Shown here in pieces: positions 7,351 to 16,649 of a stretch of 58,869 nucleotides of DNA. The stretch lies in NCBI GenBank assembly GCA_028281325.1, contig JANQKC010000038.1, forward strand, positions 1-58,869, in the 5' to 3' direction. Below the pieces are notes generated by a model. It ran no database searches and was not told where the DNA came from. It saw only the letters and a list, made by a program, of their open reading frames with translations. A program made the translations under genes and the position numbers. The DNA comes from Alphaproteobacteria bacterium. Lineage in GTDB: Bacteria; Pseudomonadota; Alphaproteobacteria; UBA8366. Position 1 is the first letter of the stretch. Each line of letters opens with the position of its first letter.

Positions 7351-9750
7351 ATGTGGCTGGGAATGCGTACACAAGGGGAATGCCGGCAATCGGTTCGCTA
7401 TGGTCTATCGGCGGTTTTGGTGACGCTGGCCGCACTGTGGCTCATCAGCGGCGCGCAGGCGCAAGATCGGCAATCATCACAGACGGTCGCACAAGAACAA
7501 CAAATCGCGTTCGACATTCCGCCGCAGTCTCTGACCGATGCTCTGGCCCTCTTCGGCCGCCAATCCGGCATGCAGGTTTCTGTCGATGCCGGGCTCATTC
7601 GAGATATCCAGTCAGCCGGTGCCAGGGGCTCCATGCGGCCCGAGCAGGCGCTTCGCCAAATCCTCGCGGGAACAGGGGTGAATTACCGTCTCACCGACGC
7701 CAATACCGCTATCCTGGAAAGCCCGGTGGCGGAGCAAAACGATGACGGGCCGCTGCAGCTCGGGCCGATTACGGTTACCGCAGCGCGGACCGCGAGACCG
7801 GTCTCCGCGCTCGCTACTTCCGTAACGATCATTGACAAGGACGAGATCGATAAGCAGCCGAGCCTTGAGACATCGCCTCTGGATGGTCTGAAACGAGTCG
7901 TGCCCGGCATTCAGTTCAACGATCCCGCTGGCTTTGAGCCGAGTCTCCGCGGGAGAACCGCCTCGTTTCGGGTGAATGGTGTCGATCTACGCGGTCGAGG
8001 CACAACCAACCGCGCCGACATCCAAGACATAGCAGGCGATGCGTTTGATCGCATCGAGGCTGTGCGTGGTGCCGACGCCACCTTTGGCCAGGGGGCAAGC
8101 GGCGGAGCGGTCAACTTTATCACGCCACGGCCGCAGCCAGGCCCCTTGCAACTGGAATCCACGGCTTTCCTGTCTTTTGCGCCTGACGGCGATGGGCCGG
8201 ACCGCTTGACCGAGCGGGTGCGACAGTCCGCAACGGGCACCATTGGAAAGCTTGATTTTTATGTCGCCGGCGGCTTTACGTCGTTCGGCACGGAATTTGA
8301 TCCAGACGGCGATCCGTTACCCGACGACACGGGCGTGACGAAACGCAATACAGATGAGTTCGACTTCAACGCCACGTTGGCTCATGCTATTTCGGGCGCG
8401 AGATCTGTGGAGACATCTCACTACGTCGTTCATAATTTTCAGGATGAACGCACGTTCCAGACGCTATTCGATGGACAAGGCGCTTTTGGACAGAAGAACA
8501 CCGTTAATAAAAATCCTGGCACTGTCGACACGAGCGGCACTCGGACCCTCTACGTCGGCACCGTCGATTATGCCGACTCGGATTTTTTCGGGAATATCCT
8601 CTCACTAAAGGCGTTCGGGCATGTGCTTGATCAAGATGACTTCACTCAGGGGAGTCGACTCGACTGGCAACGTGGCAAGACGGGGTTGAATGCAACGGTA
8701 GAAACGCCGTTATCGTTTGCAGACGGCACCTTGTTCGACGGTGCGCGTGTCGAATGGGGCGCCGATTATGAGTATGCGTGGTCGGGCGCGCTTGAGTTCG
8801 ATGGAGCGCCGCTGCAAGCGCGCCTCACGACTCACAATGTGGCACCGCTTGCCCAGTTACGGGTTCCCGTATCGGACCTGTTCTTGATTTCAGGCGGTGT
8901 TCGGTATGAGCAGTTTTTTTCAGAATTGGACGATGCATCGAGCAGGGCGTTCAACTTTCCAGATTTTGAAGGTGGCAGTTTGGATTATGGAACGCCTTTG
9001 TTCAACGCCAGCATCGTGTACTTTGCTACGGATAAAGTCGAACTGTATGGAAGCTTTTCGCAGGCATTGGATGTTCTTGATCTTCAAAGGGCGACGCTAA
9101 ACGTTGCCGACACGGATCTGATCGAACCTGAGCCGGCTGCGACGGATCAATTTGAGATCGGCATGAGAGGCAGCTGGCCCCGGTTCCAAGGATCGATCGC
9201 AGGCTTTTTCTCGCAGTCCGAAAGCGCGAGTACTTTCCAAAATGTTTCGGACCCCAGCGTTACCGGCGGCGTGAAGACCATACCTTTGAGAGAAGCACGG
9301 CGGCTTTGGGGCGTTGAGGCCACGGCCAATTGGCAAGCGACGGACTGGCTGAAGCTTGGCGGGTTGATCGCTTGGACCGATGGCGTCCGCGAAAATGACG
9401 AGGATGATACTGTCAAACTCCGTCAAACAGATATCACACCGCTGACGATTTCTCCGTATGTGGAGGTGCAACCCGCCGAATCCTGGCTTTTTCGAGTGCA
9501 GGCCACCCACGAAGTCGGTACCGGTGCCAGGCGGGAAATCTTTAACAACGTTGACGGATTCGCAACGAGTTCGAAGACGTTCGTCGACCTCTATGCCCAT
9601 TATGACAGTACGTGGGGAAAGTTCAGCCTCGGCGTAGAAAATTTGCTCGACGAATTCGCATTCTCAAATCTCGCGGAAACGCAGAACTTCAATCGCTCGA
9701 TTCCATTCGAGGGTCGCCGCGTTTCCCTCAAATATAGCCTTGAATGGTAG
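7351..9750 (+). CDS. TonB-dependent siderophore receptor with STN signalling domain (FecA/FpvA type)
   Basis: A 799-residue outer-membrane receptor for an iron chelate. It has a signal peptide (residues about 1-37, ending GAQA), an STN signalling domain at about 50-130 (AFDIPPQSLTDALALFGRQSG onward), a TonB-box-like GPITVTAAR, a plug domain with VVPGIQFND and RGADATFGQGASGGAVNFI, and a beta barrel ending in the aromatic residue W. The STN domain predicts cell-surface signalling through the FecR and sigma genes just upstream. RBS is TAGGAG before the ATG. Base composition here is visibly more AT-rich than in the flanking genes, in keeping with horizontal transfer. The ligand is unknown; no siderophore synthesis genes are in the window. 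Confidence 0.92.
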   Translation: MWLGMRTQGECRQSVRYGLSAVLVTLAALWLISGAQAQDRQSSQTVAQEQQIAFDIPPQSLTDALALFGRQSGMQVSVDAGLIRDIQSAGARGSMRPEQALRQILAGTGVNYRLTDANTAILESPVAEQNDDGPLQLGPITVTAARTARPVSALATSVTIIDKDEIDKQPSLETSPLDGLKRVVPGIQFNDPAGFEPSLRGRTASFRVNGVDLRGRGTTNRADIQDIAGDAFDRIEAVRGADATFGQGASGGAVNFITPRPQPGPLQLESTAFLSFAPDGDGPDRLTERVRQSATGTIGKLDFYVAGGFTSFGTEFDPDGDPLPDDTGVTKRNTDEFDFNATLAHAISGARSVETSHYVVHNFQDERTFQTLFDGQGAFGQKNTVNKNPGTVDTSGTRTLYVGTVDYADSDFFGNILSLKAFGHVLDQDDFTQGSRLDWQRGKTGLNATVETPLSFADGTLFDGARVEWGADYEYAWSGALEFDGAPLQARLTTHNVAPLAQLRVPVSDLFLISGGVRYEQFFSELDDASSRAFNFPDFEGGSLDYGTPLFNASIVYFATDKVELYGSFSQALDVLDLQRATLNVADTDLIEPEPAATDQFEIGMRGSWPRFQGSIAGFFSQSESASTFQNVSDPSVTGGVKTIPLREARRLWGVEATANWQATDWLKLGGLIAWTDGVRENDEDDTVKLRQTDITPLTISPYVEVQPAESWLFRVQATHEVGTGARREIFNNVDGFATSSKTFVDLYAHYDSTWGKFSLGVENLLDEFAFSNLAETQNFNRSIPFEGRRVSLKYSLEW

Positions 9751-9754
9751 ACAC

Positions 9755-10054
9755 ATGGCGGGCCGCCGTGAATTGGTTCCCGTTCTCGTGGTGGTTCAGG
9801 CCGCGCTCGCGCTTGTCGGCGGCTATTGGGTCACAGTGGGTCTTTCTTCGGTGATGGCGCATGCGCTGACGTTCGTGTTTGGCCGAGTTGAAGCGGTGGT
9901 CCTCACGGGCATGCTGGCCTTTGGCATTTATCTCTTGTTGATACTGTGGGGGTTTGCTGTACGAGGTGTCGTGCGTCTCTCGTTAGGGCTTGGTTTTGTC
10001 GGCGGGATCGGCTGGACTTTGCCCTTTGTCATTCGTTTGACTGGGGCAGATTGA
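9755..10054 (+). CDS. DUF3649-type small inner-membrane protein of siderophore cluster
   Basis: A 99-residue protein with about three hydrophobic helices. The ATG at 9755 lies 4 nt after the receptor stop; a TTG at 9740 would overlap the receptor. The order receptor, DUF3649, PepSY, DUF3325 is a recurring arrangement in proteobacterial iron-uptake loci, and size and position fit DUF3649. A role in ferric-siderophore reduction or transfer at the inner membrane is assumed from this context and not shown. Confidence 0.72.
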   Translation: MAGRRELVPVLVVVQAALALVGGYWVTVGLSSVMAHALTFVFGRVEAVVLTGMLAFGIYLLLILWGFAVRGVVRLSLGLGFVGGIGWTLPFVIRLTGAD

Positions 10055-10055
10055 G

Positions 10056-11612
10056 ATGGGCTCGACTTTTCGCGAGTCGATGGCCTGGCTGCACACTTGG
10101 GCTGGCGTGACCTTGGGGGCGCTGCTGTTCGCCATTTTCTGGATGGGCACGCTCAGCGTATTCGACCGCGAAATCGACCGCTGGATGATGCCTGACACGC
10201 GGCTAGCGGCGTCACCCACCGCCCTGTCGCTCGACCGTCTGGTCGACGGTGTGCAGACGCTCGTTCCAGCGGACGCAAGCCGTTGGCAGGCAGCGCTGCC
10301 AACGGCTCGCGAGCCCCTTGTCCAATTGCGTTATGCTGACCCGGACCGCCAGCCTGTCACGCGCCATTTAGACCCCGCCTCCGGCACCGTACTGCCGGAT
10401 CAGGGAACGCTCGCAGGCACCAGGTTCATCTTTCCTTTCCATTACAATCTCCACCTGGGTTGGCGGCAACTCGGTTACTGGTTGGTCGGGCTGGCCGCGA
10501 TGGCGATGCTGGCCCTGCTGGTGTCGGGCGTGGTCATCCACCGCAAGATCTTCGCTGATTTCTTCACCTTCCGTTGGGCGCGCAAACTGCCGCGCTCCAG
10601 CTTGGACTTGCACAACCTTACGGGTGTCCTGGGCCTGCCCTTCCATTTCGTCATGACTCTGTCGGGGCTGATCATCTTCTTCGCGATCTACTTCCCGAAC
10701 GTCATTGAATCCGTTTACCGCGAGGATGTCGCGGCATTCGCTCGCGAAGCCTATGGGCTTTTTCAACGCGAGCCGGCCGGCCAGCCCGGGTCATTGGCTT
10801 CCCTTGATGCGATGGCGGTGGCGGCAACGCGGATTTGGGGCGGCGATCCGCCCTATTCCGTGCGTGTCTGGCACCCGGGCGACGCCAATTCCACGATCGA
10901 GATGCGCCGCACCGTGGCCCGCTCGGTCGACATGAACGTGGACACGGTGCATTTCGACGCGGCGTCCGGCGCGGTCCTGCGGACGCATACGGCACCGCCG
11001 GTGGTTCATGTACAGCGCTTCATCTCGGGCATCCACTTCATCCAGTTCGACCACTGGCCGCTGCGCTGGCTTTATTTCGTGCTGGGGCTGTCCGGCTGCG
11101 TCATGATCGCGACCGGCTATATCTACTGGCTGGAGACCCGGCGCAAGCGGCATGCGGCGCAGGGCTTGCCTGGCGTGCGTATCGTCGAAGGGCTGACGGT
11201 CGGCGGAGTGACCGGCATTATCATCGCCACGCTGGCCTTCTTCGTATCCAATCGTCTCTTGCCGCTCGGCGCGGCCTTCGCGGGCTACGAGCGTGCCGCG
11301 CTGGAGGTCTGGGTCTTCTACCTCGTCTGGCTCGTCACCTTCGCCCATGCCTGGGCGCGGCCCGGTCGGGCATGGCGCGGACAGTGCTGGACTATTGCCG
11401 CGCTGGCGGTCTTGGCCCCGGTGCTGAACTGGGCGACGACGGGCGACCATCTGATCAAAACGGTTCTCGATGGATACTGGCCCGTCGCCGGCATGGACCT
11501 GCTGCTGCTTTTCGGTGCCGCCATTGCGGCGACGACTGCCTGGCGCCTGCACCGGCGCGGTGCTATGGCCGCAGAGCGGACGGAGCGTCATGTGCTCAAA
11601 GCGGCCGATTAG
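10056..11612 (+). CDS. PepSY-associated transmembrane protein (PiuB-like, iron uptake)
   Basis: A 518-residue inner-membrane protein of the PepSY_TM family. The first helix contains MAWLHTWAGVTLGALLFAIF. Two further helix blocks surround the conserved LHNLTGVLGLPFHFVMTLSG, and histidine-rich positions in VQRFISGIHFIQFDHWPLRW suggest haem or metal binding. Four more helices close the protein. Family members next to TonB receptors are thought to help release or reduce iron from imported siderophores in the periplasm or inner membrane. It begins 1 nt after the DUF3649 stop and is followed by DUF3325 after 5 nt, so the three are one operon with the receptor. Confidence 0.88.
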   Translation: MGSTFRESMAWLHTWAGVTLGALLFAIFWMGTLSVFDREIDRWMMPDTRLAASPTALSLDRLVDGVQTLVPADASRWQAALPTAREPLVQLRYADPDRQPVTRHLDPASGTVLPDQGTLAGTRFIFPFHYNLHLGWRQLGYWLVGLAAMAMLALLVSGVVIHRKIFADFFTFRWARKLPRSSLDLHNLTGVLGLPFHFVMTLSGLIIFFAIYFPNVIESVYREDVAAFAREAYGLFQREPAGQPGSLASLDAMAVAATRIWGGDPPYSVRVWHPGDANSTIEMRRTVARSVDMNVDTVHFDAASGAVLRTHTAPPVVHVQRFISGIHFIQFDHWPLRWLYFVLGLSGCVMIATGYIYWLETRRKRHAAQGLPGVRIVEGLTVGGVTGIIIATLAFFVSNRLLPLGAAFAGYERAALEVWVFYLVWLVTFAHAWARPGRAWRGQCWTIAALAVLAPVLNWATTGDHLIKTVLDGYWPVAGMDLLLLFGAAIAATTAWRLHRRGAMAAERTERHVLKAAD

Positions 11613-11617
11613 CGGCG

Positions 11618-11977
11618 ATGACAAATGTGCTGCTTTTCATCGCCCTTTCTTTGGCCGCTTATCTTGGCTTCGTGCTGCTGGCGCTCGGCCAGGCGCGGCA
11701 CTGGCGCGCGGCGAGCGAGGCCGCGGCTCCGGGTCGCATCGGCAAGCTCGCACTCAGGATTGCCGGCGGCGTGTCTTTGTCTTTAGCGCTTTGCCTGGCG
11801 CTATTCAGGGACGGGCCGAGCTTCGGTGCGCTCCTGTGGACCACGGTGATCAGCGTCGCGGCGCTCGTCGTCGCCCTCACGCTGAGTTGGCGGCCGCGCC
11901 TGTTGCGGCCATTAGCGGCGCTCGTCTGTCTCCTCCGTCCGGATGGAACGCAAGAAAAAGAAGGAAACAACCGCTGA
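11618..11977 (+). CDS. DUF3325-type small membrane protein
   Basis: A 119-residue protein with an N-terminal helix (LLFIALSLAAYLGFVLLALG) and two later helices. It follows the PepSY gene by 5 nt and matches the size and position of the DUF3325 proteins that close many PepSY iron operons. The last 35 nt overlap, in another frame, an ATG that opens the truncated hyi copy. The tail after the last helix, RPDGTQEKEGNNR, is charged. Function is unknown beyond its association with iron uptake. Confidence 0.72.
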   Translation: MTNVLLFIALSLAAYLGFVLLALGQARHWRAASEAAAPGRIGKLALRIAGGVSLSLALCLALFRDGPSFGALLWTTVISVAALVVALTLSWRPRLLRPLAALVCLLRPDGTQEKEGNNR

Positions 11978-12461
11978 GGTTTCACAAGAGACCGAATTGC
12001 CGGACGGCACGCCCGCGGCGGCCTGCGATGAAGTCTTCGTCGACAATCTGAGCGTCGCCGCCGAGGTGGCGAAGGTGCAGGGCGTGAAGCTGAATCTGGA
12101 ACCGCTGAACTTGCGCGACGTGCCGGGCTATCTGCATACGGACACGGCTCACACGCGGCGGATCATCGACGCGGTCGGCAGCGACAACCTGTTCCTGCAG
12201 TACGACCTGTATCACATGCAGATCATGGAGGGGGACCTGGCCGAGGGGTTGCGGCGCAACTGGGACCTGATCAGCCATATCCAGTTCTCCAGCGTGCCGG
12301 GGCGGCACGAGCCGCAATACGGCGAGGTCAACATCCCGCATATGTTCGGGGTGATCGAGGATCTGGGCTATACCGGCTGGGTCGGCTGCGAATACGCGCC
12401 GAAGGGCGACACGCTCGAGGGATTGAGCTGGGCCGAGCCGTACGGTCTCGGCCCGCGCTAA
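11943..12461 (+). pseudogene. Truncated hyi copy fused to a novel lysine-rich N-terminus
   Basis: The frame from ATG 11943 starts inside the DUF3325 gene and reads MERKKKKETTAEVSQETEL. From 12000 on it continues as the C-terminal 153 residues of the hydroxypyruvate isomerase at 4193, with 11 substitutions and no indel. The first three barrel strands are absent, so an active TIM barrel is unlikely. The remaining 153 codons nevertheless have no frameshift or stop, and most differences from the intact copy are silent. This suggests that the segment diverged as a functional gene before it was truncated. It ends 4 nt before the convergent reductase gene. A short chimeric protein could still be made. 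Confidence 0.8.
12000..12461 (+). repeat. Diverged direct repeat, copy 2 (3' part of hyi)
   Basis: Right-hand partner of 4520-4981, equal in length and without gaps. Together the copies bracket 7.0 kb holding the IS remnant and the sigma-FecR-receptor-PepSY operon. Homology starts abruptly at the codon for the first proline of PDGTPAAACDE. Confidence 0.9.
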
Positions 12462-12465
12462 GCGC

Positions 12466-13893
12466 TCAGAGCCACTTCATCAGGAAGCGCACCAACTTCT
12501 TCGTGCGGTCGCTGAACAGCGACGGGATGTAGTAGCTGCCCGCCGCGCGCTTCGAGACTTCGCTGAGCGTCGGATAGGGCGCGATCAACCCGGCGAACTT
12601 ACCGATCTTCTGCTTCTGGTCGACCGCCATGACCCAGGGCAGCAACAACTCGCCCGCACGCGCGCCCGCGATCGACGCGCCGAGAACACGCCCCTTCTTG
12701 TCGGCGACCACCTTGATCAAGCCATCGGTCTCGCGTTCCGCCTGGGCGCGGTCGTTCTCGTTGAAGGCGAAGCGCAGGATACGGATATCCTTGCCGAGCG
12801 TCTCCTTGGCCTGCGCCTCGGTTTGGCCGACATGGGCGATCTCGGGATCGGTGTAGGTGACCCACGGCACCGCGCGGTAGTTCACCTTGGCGGGCAGCTT
12901 GAACAGCATGTTGCGGATGACGATCCCCGCGTGATAGCCGGCCATGTGGGTGAACTGATACCCGCCGGCGACGTCGCCGATGGCGAAGACCTTCTTGTTG
13001 CTGGTGCGCAGCCGGTCGTCCACCTCGATGCCCTTCTTGCTGTAGGCGATGCCCGCGGTCTCCAGGTCGAGCCCGTCCAGGTTCGGGCTGCGCCCGGCGG
13101 CGATCAGCAGGTGGCTGCCGGAAATCCTTTCGGTCGCCCCATCCGTCTCGATCTCGACCGACACGCCGTCGCCGTCTTTGGCGACCTGCTTGATCGCGAT
13201 GCCTTCGCGCAGGTCGATGCCTTCCTGCGCCATGCGCCGTTTCACGACCTCGGTCACCTCCGGGTCGTCCTTGCCGAGGATGCTGAACATCTCCAGCACG
13301 GTGACCTTCGCGCCGAGGCGGCGATGTGCTTGCGCCAACTCGCTGCCGATCGGCCCGCCGCCCACGACGATCAGATGCGAGGGCTGCTCGGTCAGGTCGA
13401 AGACCGTTTCGTTGGTCATGAAAGGCACGTCCTGCAGCCCCGGGATCGGCGGGACGCCGGCGGAGGAGCCGGTGGCGACGACGACGTATTTCGCCCTGAT
13501 CCGGGTGTCGCCCGCTTCGATCTCGGTGGGGCCGACGAAACGTCCGGCTTCCTGGATCACCGTCGCGCCAAGACCCTCGAACCGTTCGACGGAGTCATGC
13601 GGGGCGATCGCGGCGATCACGCCGTGCACATGGTCGTGTACGCCCTGGAAATCGACCTGCGGCTCCTGCGGGGCGATGCCGAACTTCTGCCCGTTGCGCA
13701 TCACATGCGCCGCGTGGCCGGCGGCGATCAGCGCCTTGGAGGGCACGCAGCCGGTGTTCAAGCAATCGCCGCCCATCTTGCCCTTTTCGAGCAGGACGGT
13801 GCGCGCGCCCATCTGCGATGCGCCGGCGGCGACGGAAAGGCCGCCCGACCCCGCACCGATGATGCAGACATCCGTTTCTATTGTTTTTGCCAT
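12466..13893 (-). CDS. FAD-dependent pyridine nucleotide-disulfide oxidoreductase (Lpd/MerA-like) with altered C-terminal motif
   Basis: A 475-residue flavoprotein of the dihydrolipoamide dehydrogenase/mercuric reductase group. It has the FAD site IIGAGSGGLSVAAGASQMG, the redox-active pair in GGDCLNTGCVPSK (C44 and C49), the NAD(P)H site VVGGGPIGSELAQAHRRLG and the second FAD motif VFAIGDVAGG. The usual active-site HPxxxE near the C-terminus reads APYPTLSEV, so the catalytic histidine is replaced by tyrosine while the glutamate remains. There is no N-terminal metal-binding domain and no terminal vicinal cysteines, so neither true Lpd nor MerA fits well. Substrate is unknown. The gene faces the truncated hyi copy with 4 nt between them and lies 107 nt downstream of pepN on the same strand. 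Confidence 0.85.
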   Translation of the reverse strand: MAKTIETDVCIIGAGSGGLSVAAGASQMGARTVLLEKGKMGGDCLNTGCVPSKALIAAGHAAHVMRNGQKFGIAPQEPQVDFQGVHDHVHGVIAAIAPHDSVERFEGLGATVIQEAGRFVGPTEIEAGDTRIRAKYVVVATGSSAGVPPIPGLQDVPFMTNETVFDLTEQPSHLIVVGGGPIGSELAQAHRRLGAKVTVLEMFSILGKDDPEVTEVVKRRMAQEGIDLREGIAIKQVAKDGDGVSVEIETDGATERISGSHLLIAAGRSPNLDGLDLETAGIAYSKKGIEVDDRLRTSNKKVFAIGDVAGGYQFTHMAGYHAGIVIRNMLFKLPAKVNYRAVPWVTYTDPEIAHVGQTEAQAKETLGKDIRILRFAFNENDRAQAERETDGLIKVVADKKGRVLGASIAGARAGELLLPWVMAVDQKQKIGKFAGLIAPYPTLSEVSKRAAGSYYIPSLFSDRTKKLVRFLMKWL

Positions 13894-14000
13894 CGTGATC
13901 CTCGTTAAGACCGCCCCTCACCGGTAGGCGAGTAGTACACCAGATCGTTGATCGCGGGCCTTTAAATTTCCCGTGAGGGGGATTTGAGGAGGACGGGCGC

Positions 14001-16649
14001 TTATTTGTTGCCGAGCGTCTTCGATGCGATTTCGTAGACGTCCCGGGACAGACCCTCCGTCGACACGATTTGTTCCAGCGCCGCCTTCATGCGTGTTTGA
14101 CGATAGTCGTCGTAGCGCCGCCACTGGCCGAAGGCGCCGACGAGCCGGGCGGCGACCTGCGGGTTCAACGGATCGAGTTCGCGGACGCGGTCGGCAAGGA
14201 AGTCGTAGCCGCTCCCGTCGCCGGCATGGAAGCGCAGCGGGTTCGCCATGCAGAAGGCGCCGATCAGGGCGCGCACCTTGTTCGGCGTGCGCATCGAGAA
14301 GGCCGGATGGCTCAACAGGTCCGAGACCGCCTTCAGCGTGCCCGGCAGCGTCGAGATGGCCTGCAGCGAGAACCATTTGTCGACGACCAGGGCGTCGTCC
14401 TTCCATTTCGCATAGAAGGCGTCCATCGCGTCGTTGCGGGCCGGTCCGTCCAGGTCGTTCAGCACGGCGAGCGCGCCCATATGGTCGGTCATGTTGTCCG
14501 CGGTTTGCGTCTGTTCGACGCAGAGATCGACCATCGCGGGGTCTTCCGTCGCGCCGAGGTAGCTGAGCGCGATGTTGCGCAGCCGCCGCCGGCCCGCCTC
14601 CGCCGGCGTCGGTTCGTAGGGCCGGTTGCTCGCGTTGCCGTGGTAGGCGGCGAGGAACGCATCCTTCAATCGGGTGCCGATGCTCCGCCGCAGCAGTTCG
14701 CGCGCGGCATGGGTCGCGTCCACATCGACCTGGTCCATCTGCTGGCCGAGATACTCCTCGCTCGGCAGGACCAAGGTCTCGGCGATCAACGCCTTGTCGA
14801 GCGCGCCGTCCTGCAGGACGTTGCCGAGCGCGTCGATGAAGGCGGTATCGAGGACCGGCTCCTTGCCCGCTTGGATCGCGGCGATCATGTCGAGCAGCAG
14901 CGCCGTTCCGTATTGCTGCGCCGACTCCCATCGCGTGAACGGGTCCGCGTCGTGGGCGATCAGACGGCGGCGCTGCGCGGCGGACAGCTCGATCTTCACG
15001 GTGACCGGCGCGGAGAACTCCCGCAGGATCGACGGGGTCGGCGCTTCCGGCACCTCGGTGAACCGGAAGGTCTGTTCGGCGGACCGCAGGTTCAGAATGC
15101 GCGAGGCCGCCGTATCGTCGTCGTCGTCGAGTCCGGTCGTCAGGGCCGCGCCGTCGCCGCCGAGCAGCCCGACCTCGATGGGAATATGCAGCGGTTCCTT
15201 CGTGTCCTGTCCCGGCGTCGGGGCGGTAGTCTGCGCGATGGTAAGGTCGTAGGTCTTGGCGTCGGCGTCGTACGCGTCGGATACGGTGAGAGCGGGTGTG
15301 CCCGCCTGGCTGTACCAAAGCCGGAATTGCTTCAGGTCCGCGCCGTTGGCGTCCTCCATCGCCTTGACAAAATCCTCGCAGGTGACGGCCTGCCCGTCGT
15401 GCCGTTCGAAGTAAAGGTCCATGCCCTTGCGGAAGCCGTCGCGGCCGAGCAGCCGGTGCATCATGCGGATGACCTCGGCCCCTTTCTCGTAGACGGTCGA
15501 GGTGTAGAAATTGTTGATCTCGATATAGGAATCCGGCCGCACCGGATGCGCCATCGGTCCCGCGTCCTCGGGGAACTGGCGCGCGCGCAGGGCGCGGACT
15601 TGCTTGATCCGCTCGACCGCCGCCGATCCCATGTCGGCGGAGAACTGCTGGTCGCGGAACACCGTCAGGCCTTCCTTCAGGCTGAGCTGGAACCAGTCGC
15701 GGCAGGTCACGCGGTTGCCGGTCCAGTTGTGGAAATACTCGTGCGCGATGATCGCTTCGATATGCGCATAGTCGGCGTCGGTCGCGGTTTCCGGATTGGC
15801 CAGCACGTATTTGTCATTGAACACGTTCAGGCCCTTGTTCTCCATCGCGCCCATGTTGAAGTCGCTGACCGCGACGATCATGTAGATGTCCAGATCGTAT
15901 TCCAGGCCGAACACCTCTTCGTCCCAGCGCATGGACTTCTTCAGCGACTCCATCGCGTGGTCGCAGCGATCCTCCTTGCCGGGCTCGACATAGAGCCGCA
16001 GGACGACCTCGCGGCCCGATGCGGTCGTGAACGTGTCTTCGACGCAGGCGAGATTCCCGGCCACCAGGGCGAACAGGTAACAGGGCTTGGGGAAGGGGTC
16101 GTGCCAGACCGCGAAATGCCGCCCGCCGTCCAGGTCGCCGCTCTCGGTCAGGTTGCCGTTCGACAGCAGCACGGGATAGAGCGCCTTGTCGCCGCTGATC
16201 CGCGTGGTGAAGACGGAGAGCGAGTCCGGCCGGTCGAGATACCAGGTGATCCGCCGGAAGCCTTCGGCCTCGCATTGGGTGCAGAAGTTGCCGCTGGATT
16301 TGTACAGGCCTTCCAGCGCGGTGTTGTTTTGCGGCTGGATGATGGCCACGGTCTCAAGCGTGAATTGCGCCGGCGGCGCATGGAGAGTAAGGGCCGTGTC
16401 GGACAGGCCGTAGGCGTCTTCGGAGAGCGCCTCGCCGTCGATGGCGATCGACTCCAGCTTGAGATGTTCCCCGTCCAGCACCAACGGGCCGGCATCGTCG
16501 CCCGTCGCCGCGATCCGCAGCCGCGCCGTGACGCGCGTGTCTTCCTCGCCGAGGGCCACATTCAGCTCGGTCGTCTCGATACGGTAGGCGGGCGGTGTGT
16601 AATCCTTGCGGTGGATCGTCGTCGGCGTGTCGGTCTTCATCGGCGTCAT
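14001..16649 (-). CDS. pepN: Aminopeptidase N (M1 family zinc peptidase)
   Basis: An 882-residue cytosolic aminopeptidase that removes N-terminal residues from peptides, of the usual PepN length (about 870-890). The M1 exopeptidase motif GAMENKG lies near residues 266-272. The zinc site HEYFHNWTGNRV is near residues 303-314 and the third ligand glutamate is in LKEGLTVF. The PepN-type Ig-like and C-terminal helical domains follow. Translation starts at an ATG shortly before KTDTPTTIHRKDYTPP. It is divergent from the MFS gene at 16799, with 149 bp between them holding both promoters. Certain identification. Confidence 0.97.
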   Translation of the reverse strand: MTPMKTDTPTTIHRKDYTPPAYRIETTELNVALGEEDTRVTARLRIAATGDDAGPLVLDGEHLKLESIAIDGEALSEDAYGLSDTALTLHAPPAQFTLETVAIIQPQNNTALEGLYKSSGNFCTQCEAEGFRRITWYLDRPDSLSVFTTRISGDKALYPVLLSNGNLTESGDLDGGRHFAVWHDPFPKPCYLFALVAGNLACVEDTFTTASGREVVLRLYVEPGKEDRCDHAMESLKKSMRWDEEVFGLEYDLDIYMIVAVSDFNMGAMENKGLNVFNDKYVLANPETATDADYAHIEAIIAHEYFHNWTGNRVTCRDWFQLSLKEGLTVFRDQQFSADMGSAAVERIKQVRALRARQFPEDAGPMAHPVRPDSYIEINNFYTSTVYEKGAEVIRMMHRLLGRDGFRKGMDLYFERHDGQAVTCEDFVKAMEDANGADLKQFRLWYSQAGTPALTVSDAYDADAKTYDLTIAQTTAPTPGQDTKEPLHIPIEVGLLGGDGAALTTGLDDDDDTAASRILNLRSAEQTFRFTEVPEAPTPSILREFSAPVTVKIELSAAQRRRLIAHDADPFTRWESAQQYGTALLLDMIAAIQAGKEPVLDTAFIDALGNVLQDGALDKALIAETLVLPSEEYLGQQMDQVDVDATHAARELLRRSIGTRLKDAFLAAYHGNASNRPYEPTPAEAGRRRLRNIALSYLGATEDPAMVDLCVEQTQTADNMTDHMGALAVLNDLDGPARNDAMDAFYAKWKDDALVVDKWFSLQAISTLPGTLKAVSDLLSHPAFSMRTPNKVRALIGAFCMANPLRFHAGDGSGYDFLADRVRELDPLNPQVAARLVGAFGQWRRYDDYRQTRMKAALEQIVSTEGLSRDVYEIASKTLGNK

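Noticed and set aside
12466..13893. Mercuric reductase (MerA) identity
   Set aside because: No N-terminal heavy-metal-associated domain, no C-terminal vicinal cysteines and no mer genes nearby; the fold is shared but the function is not supported.
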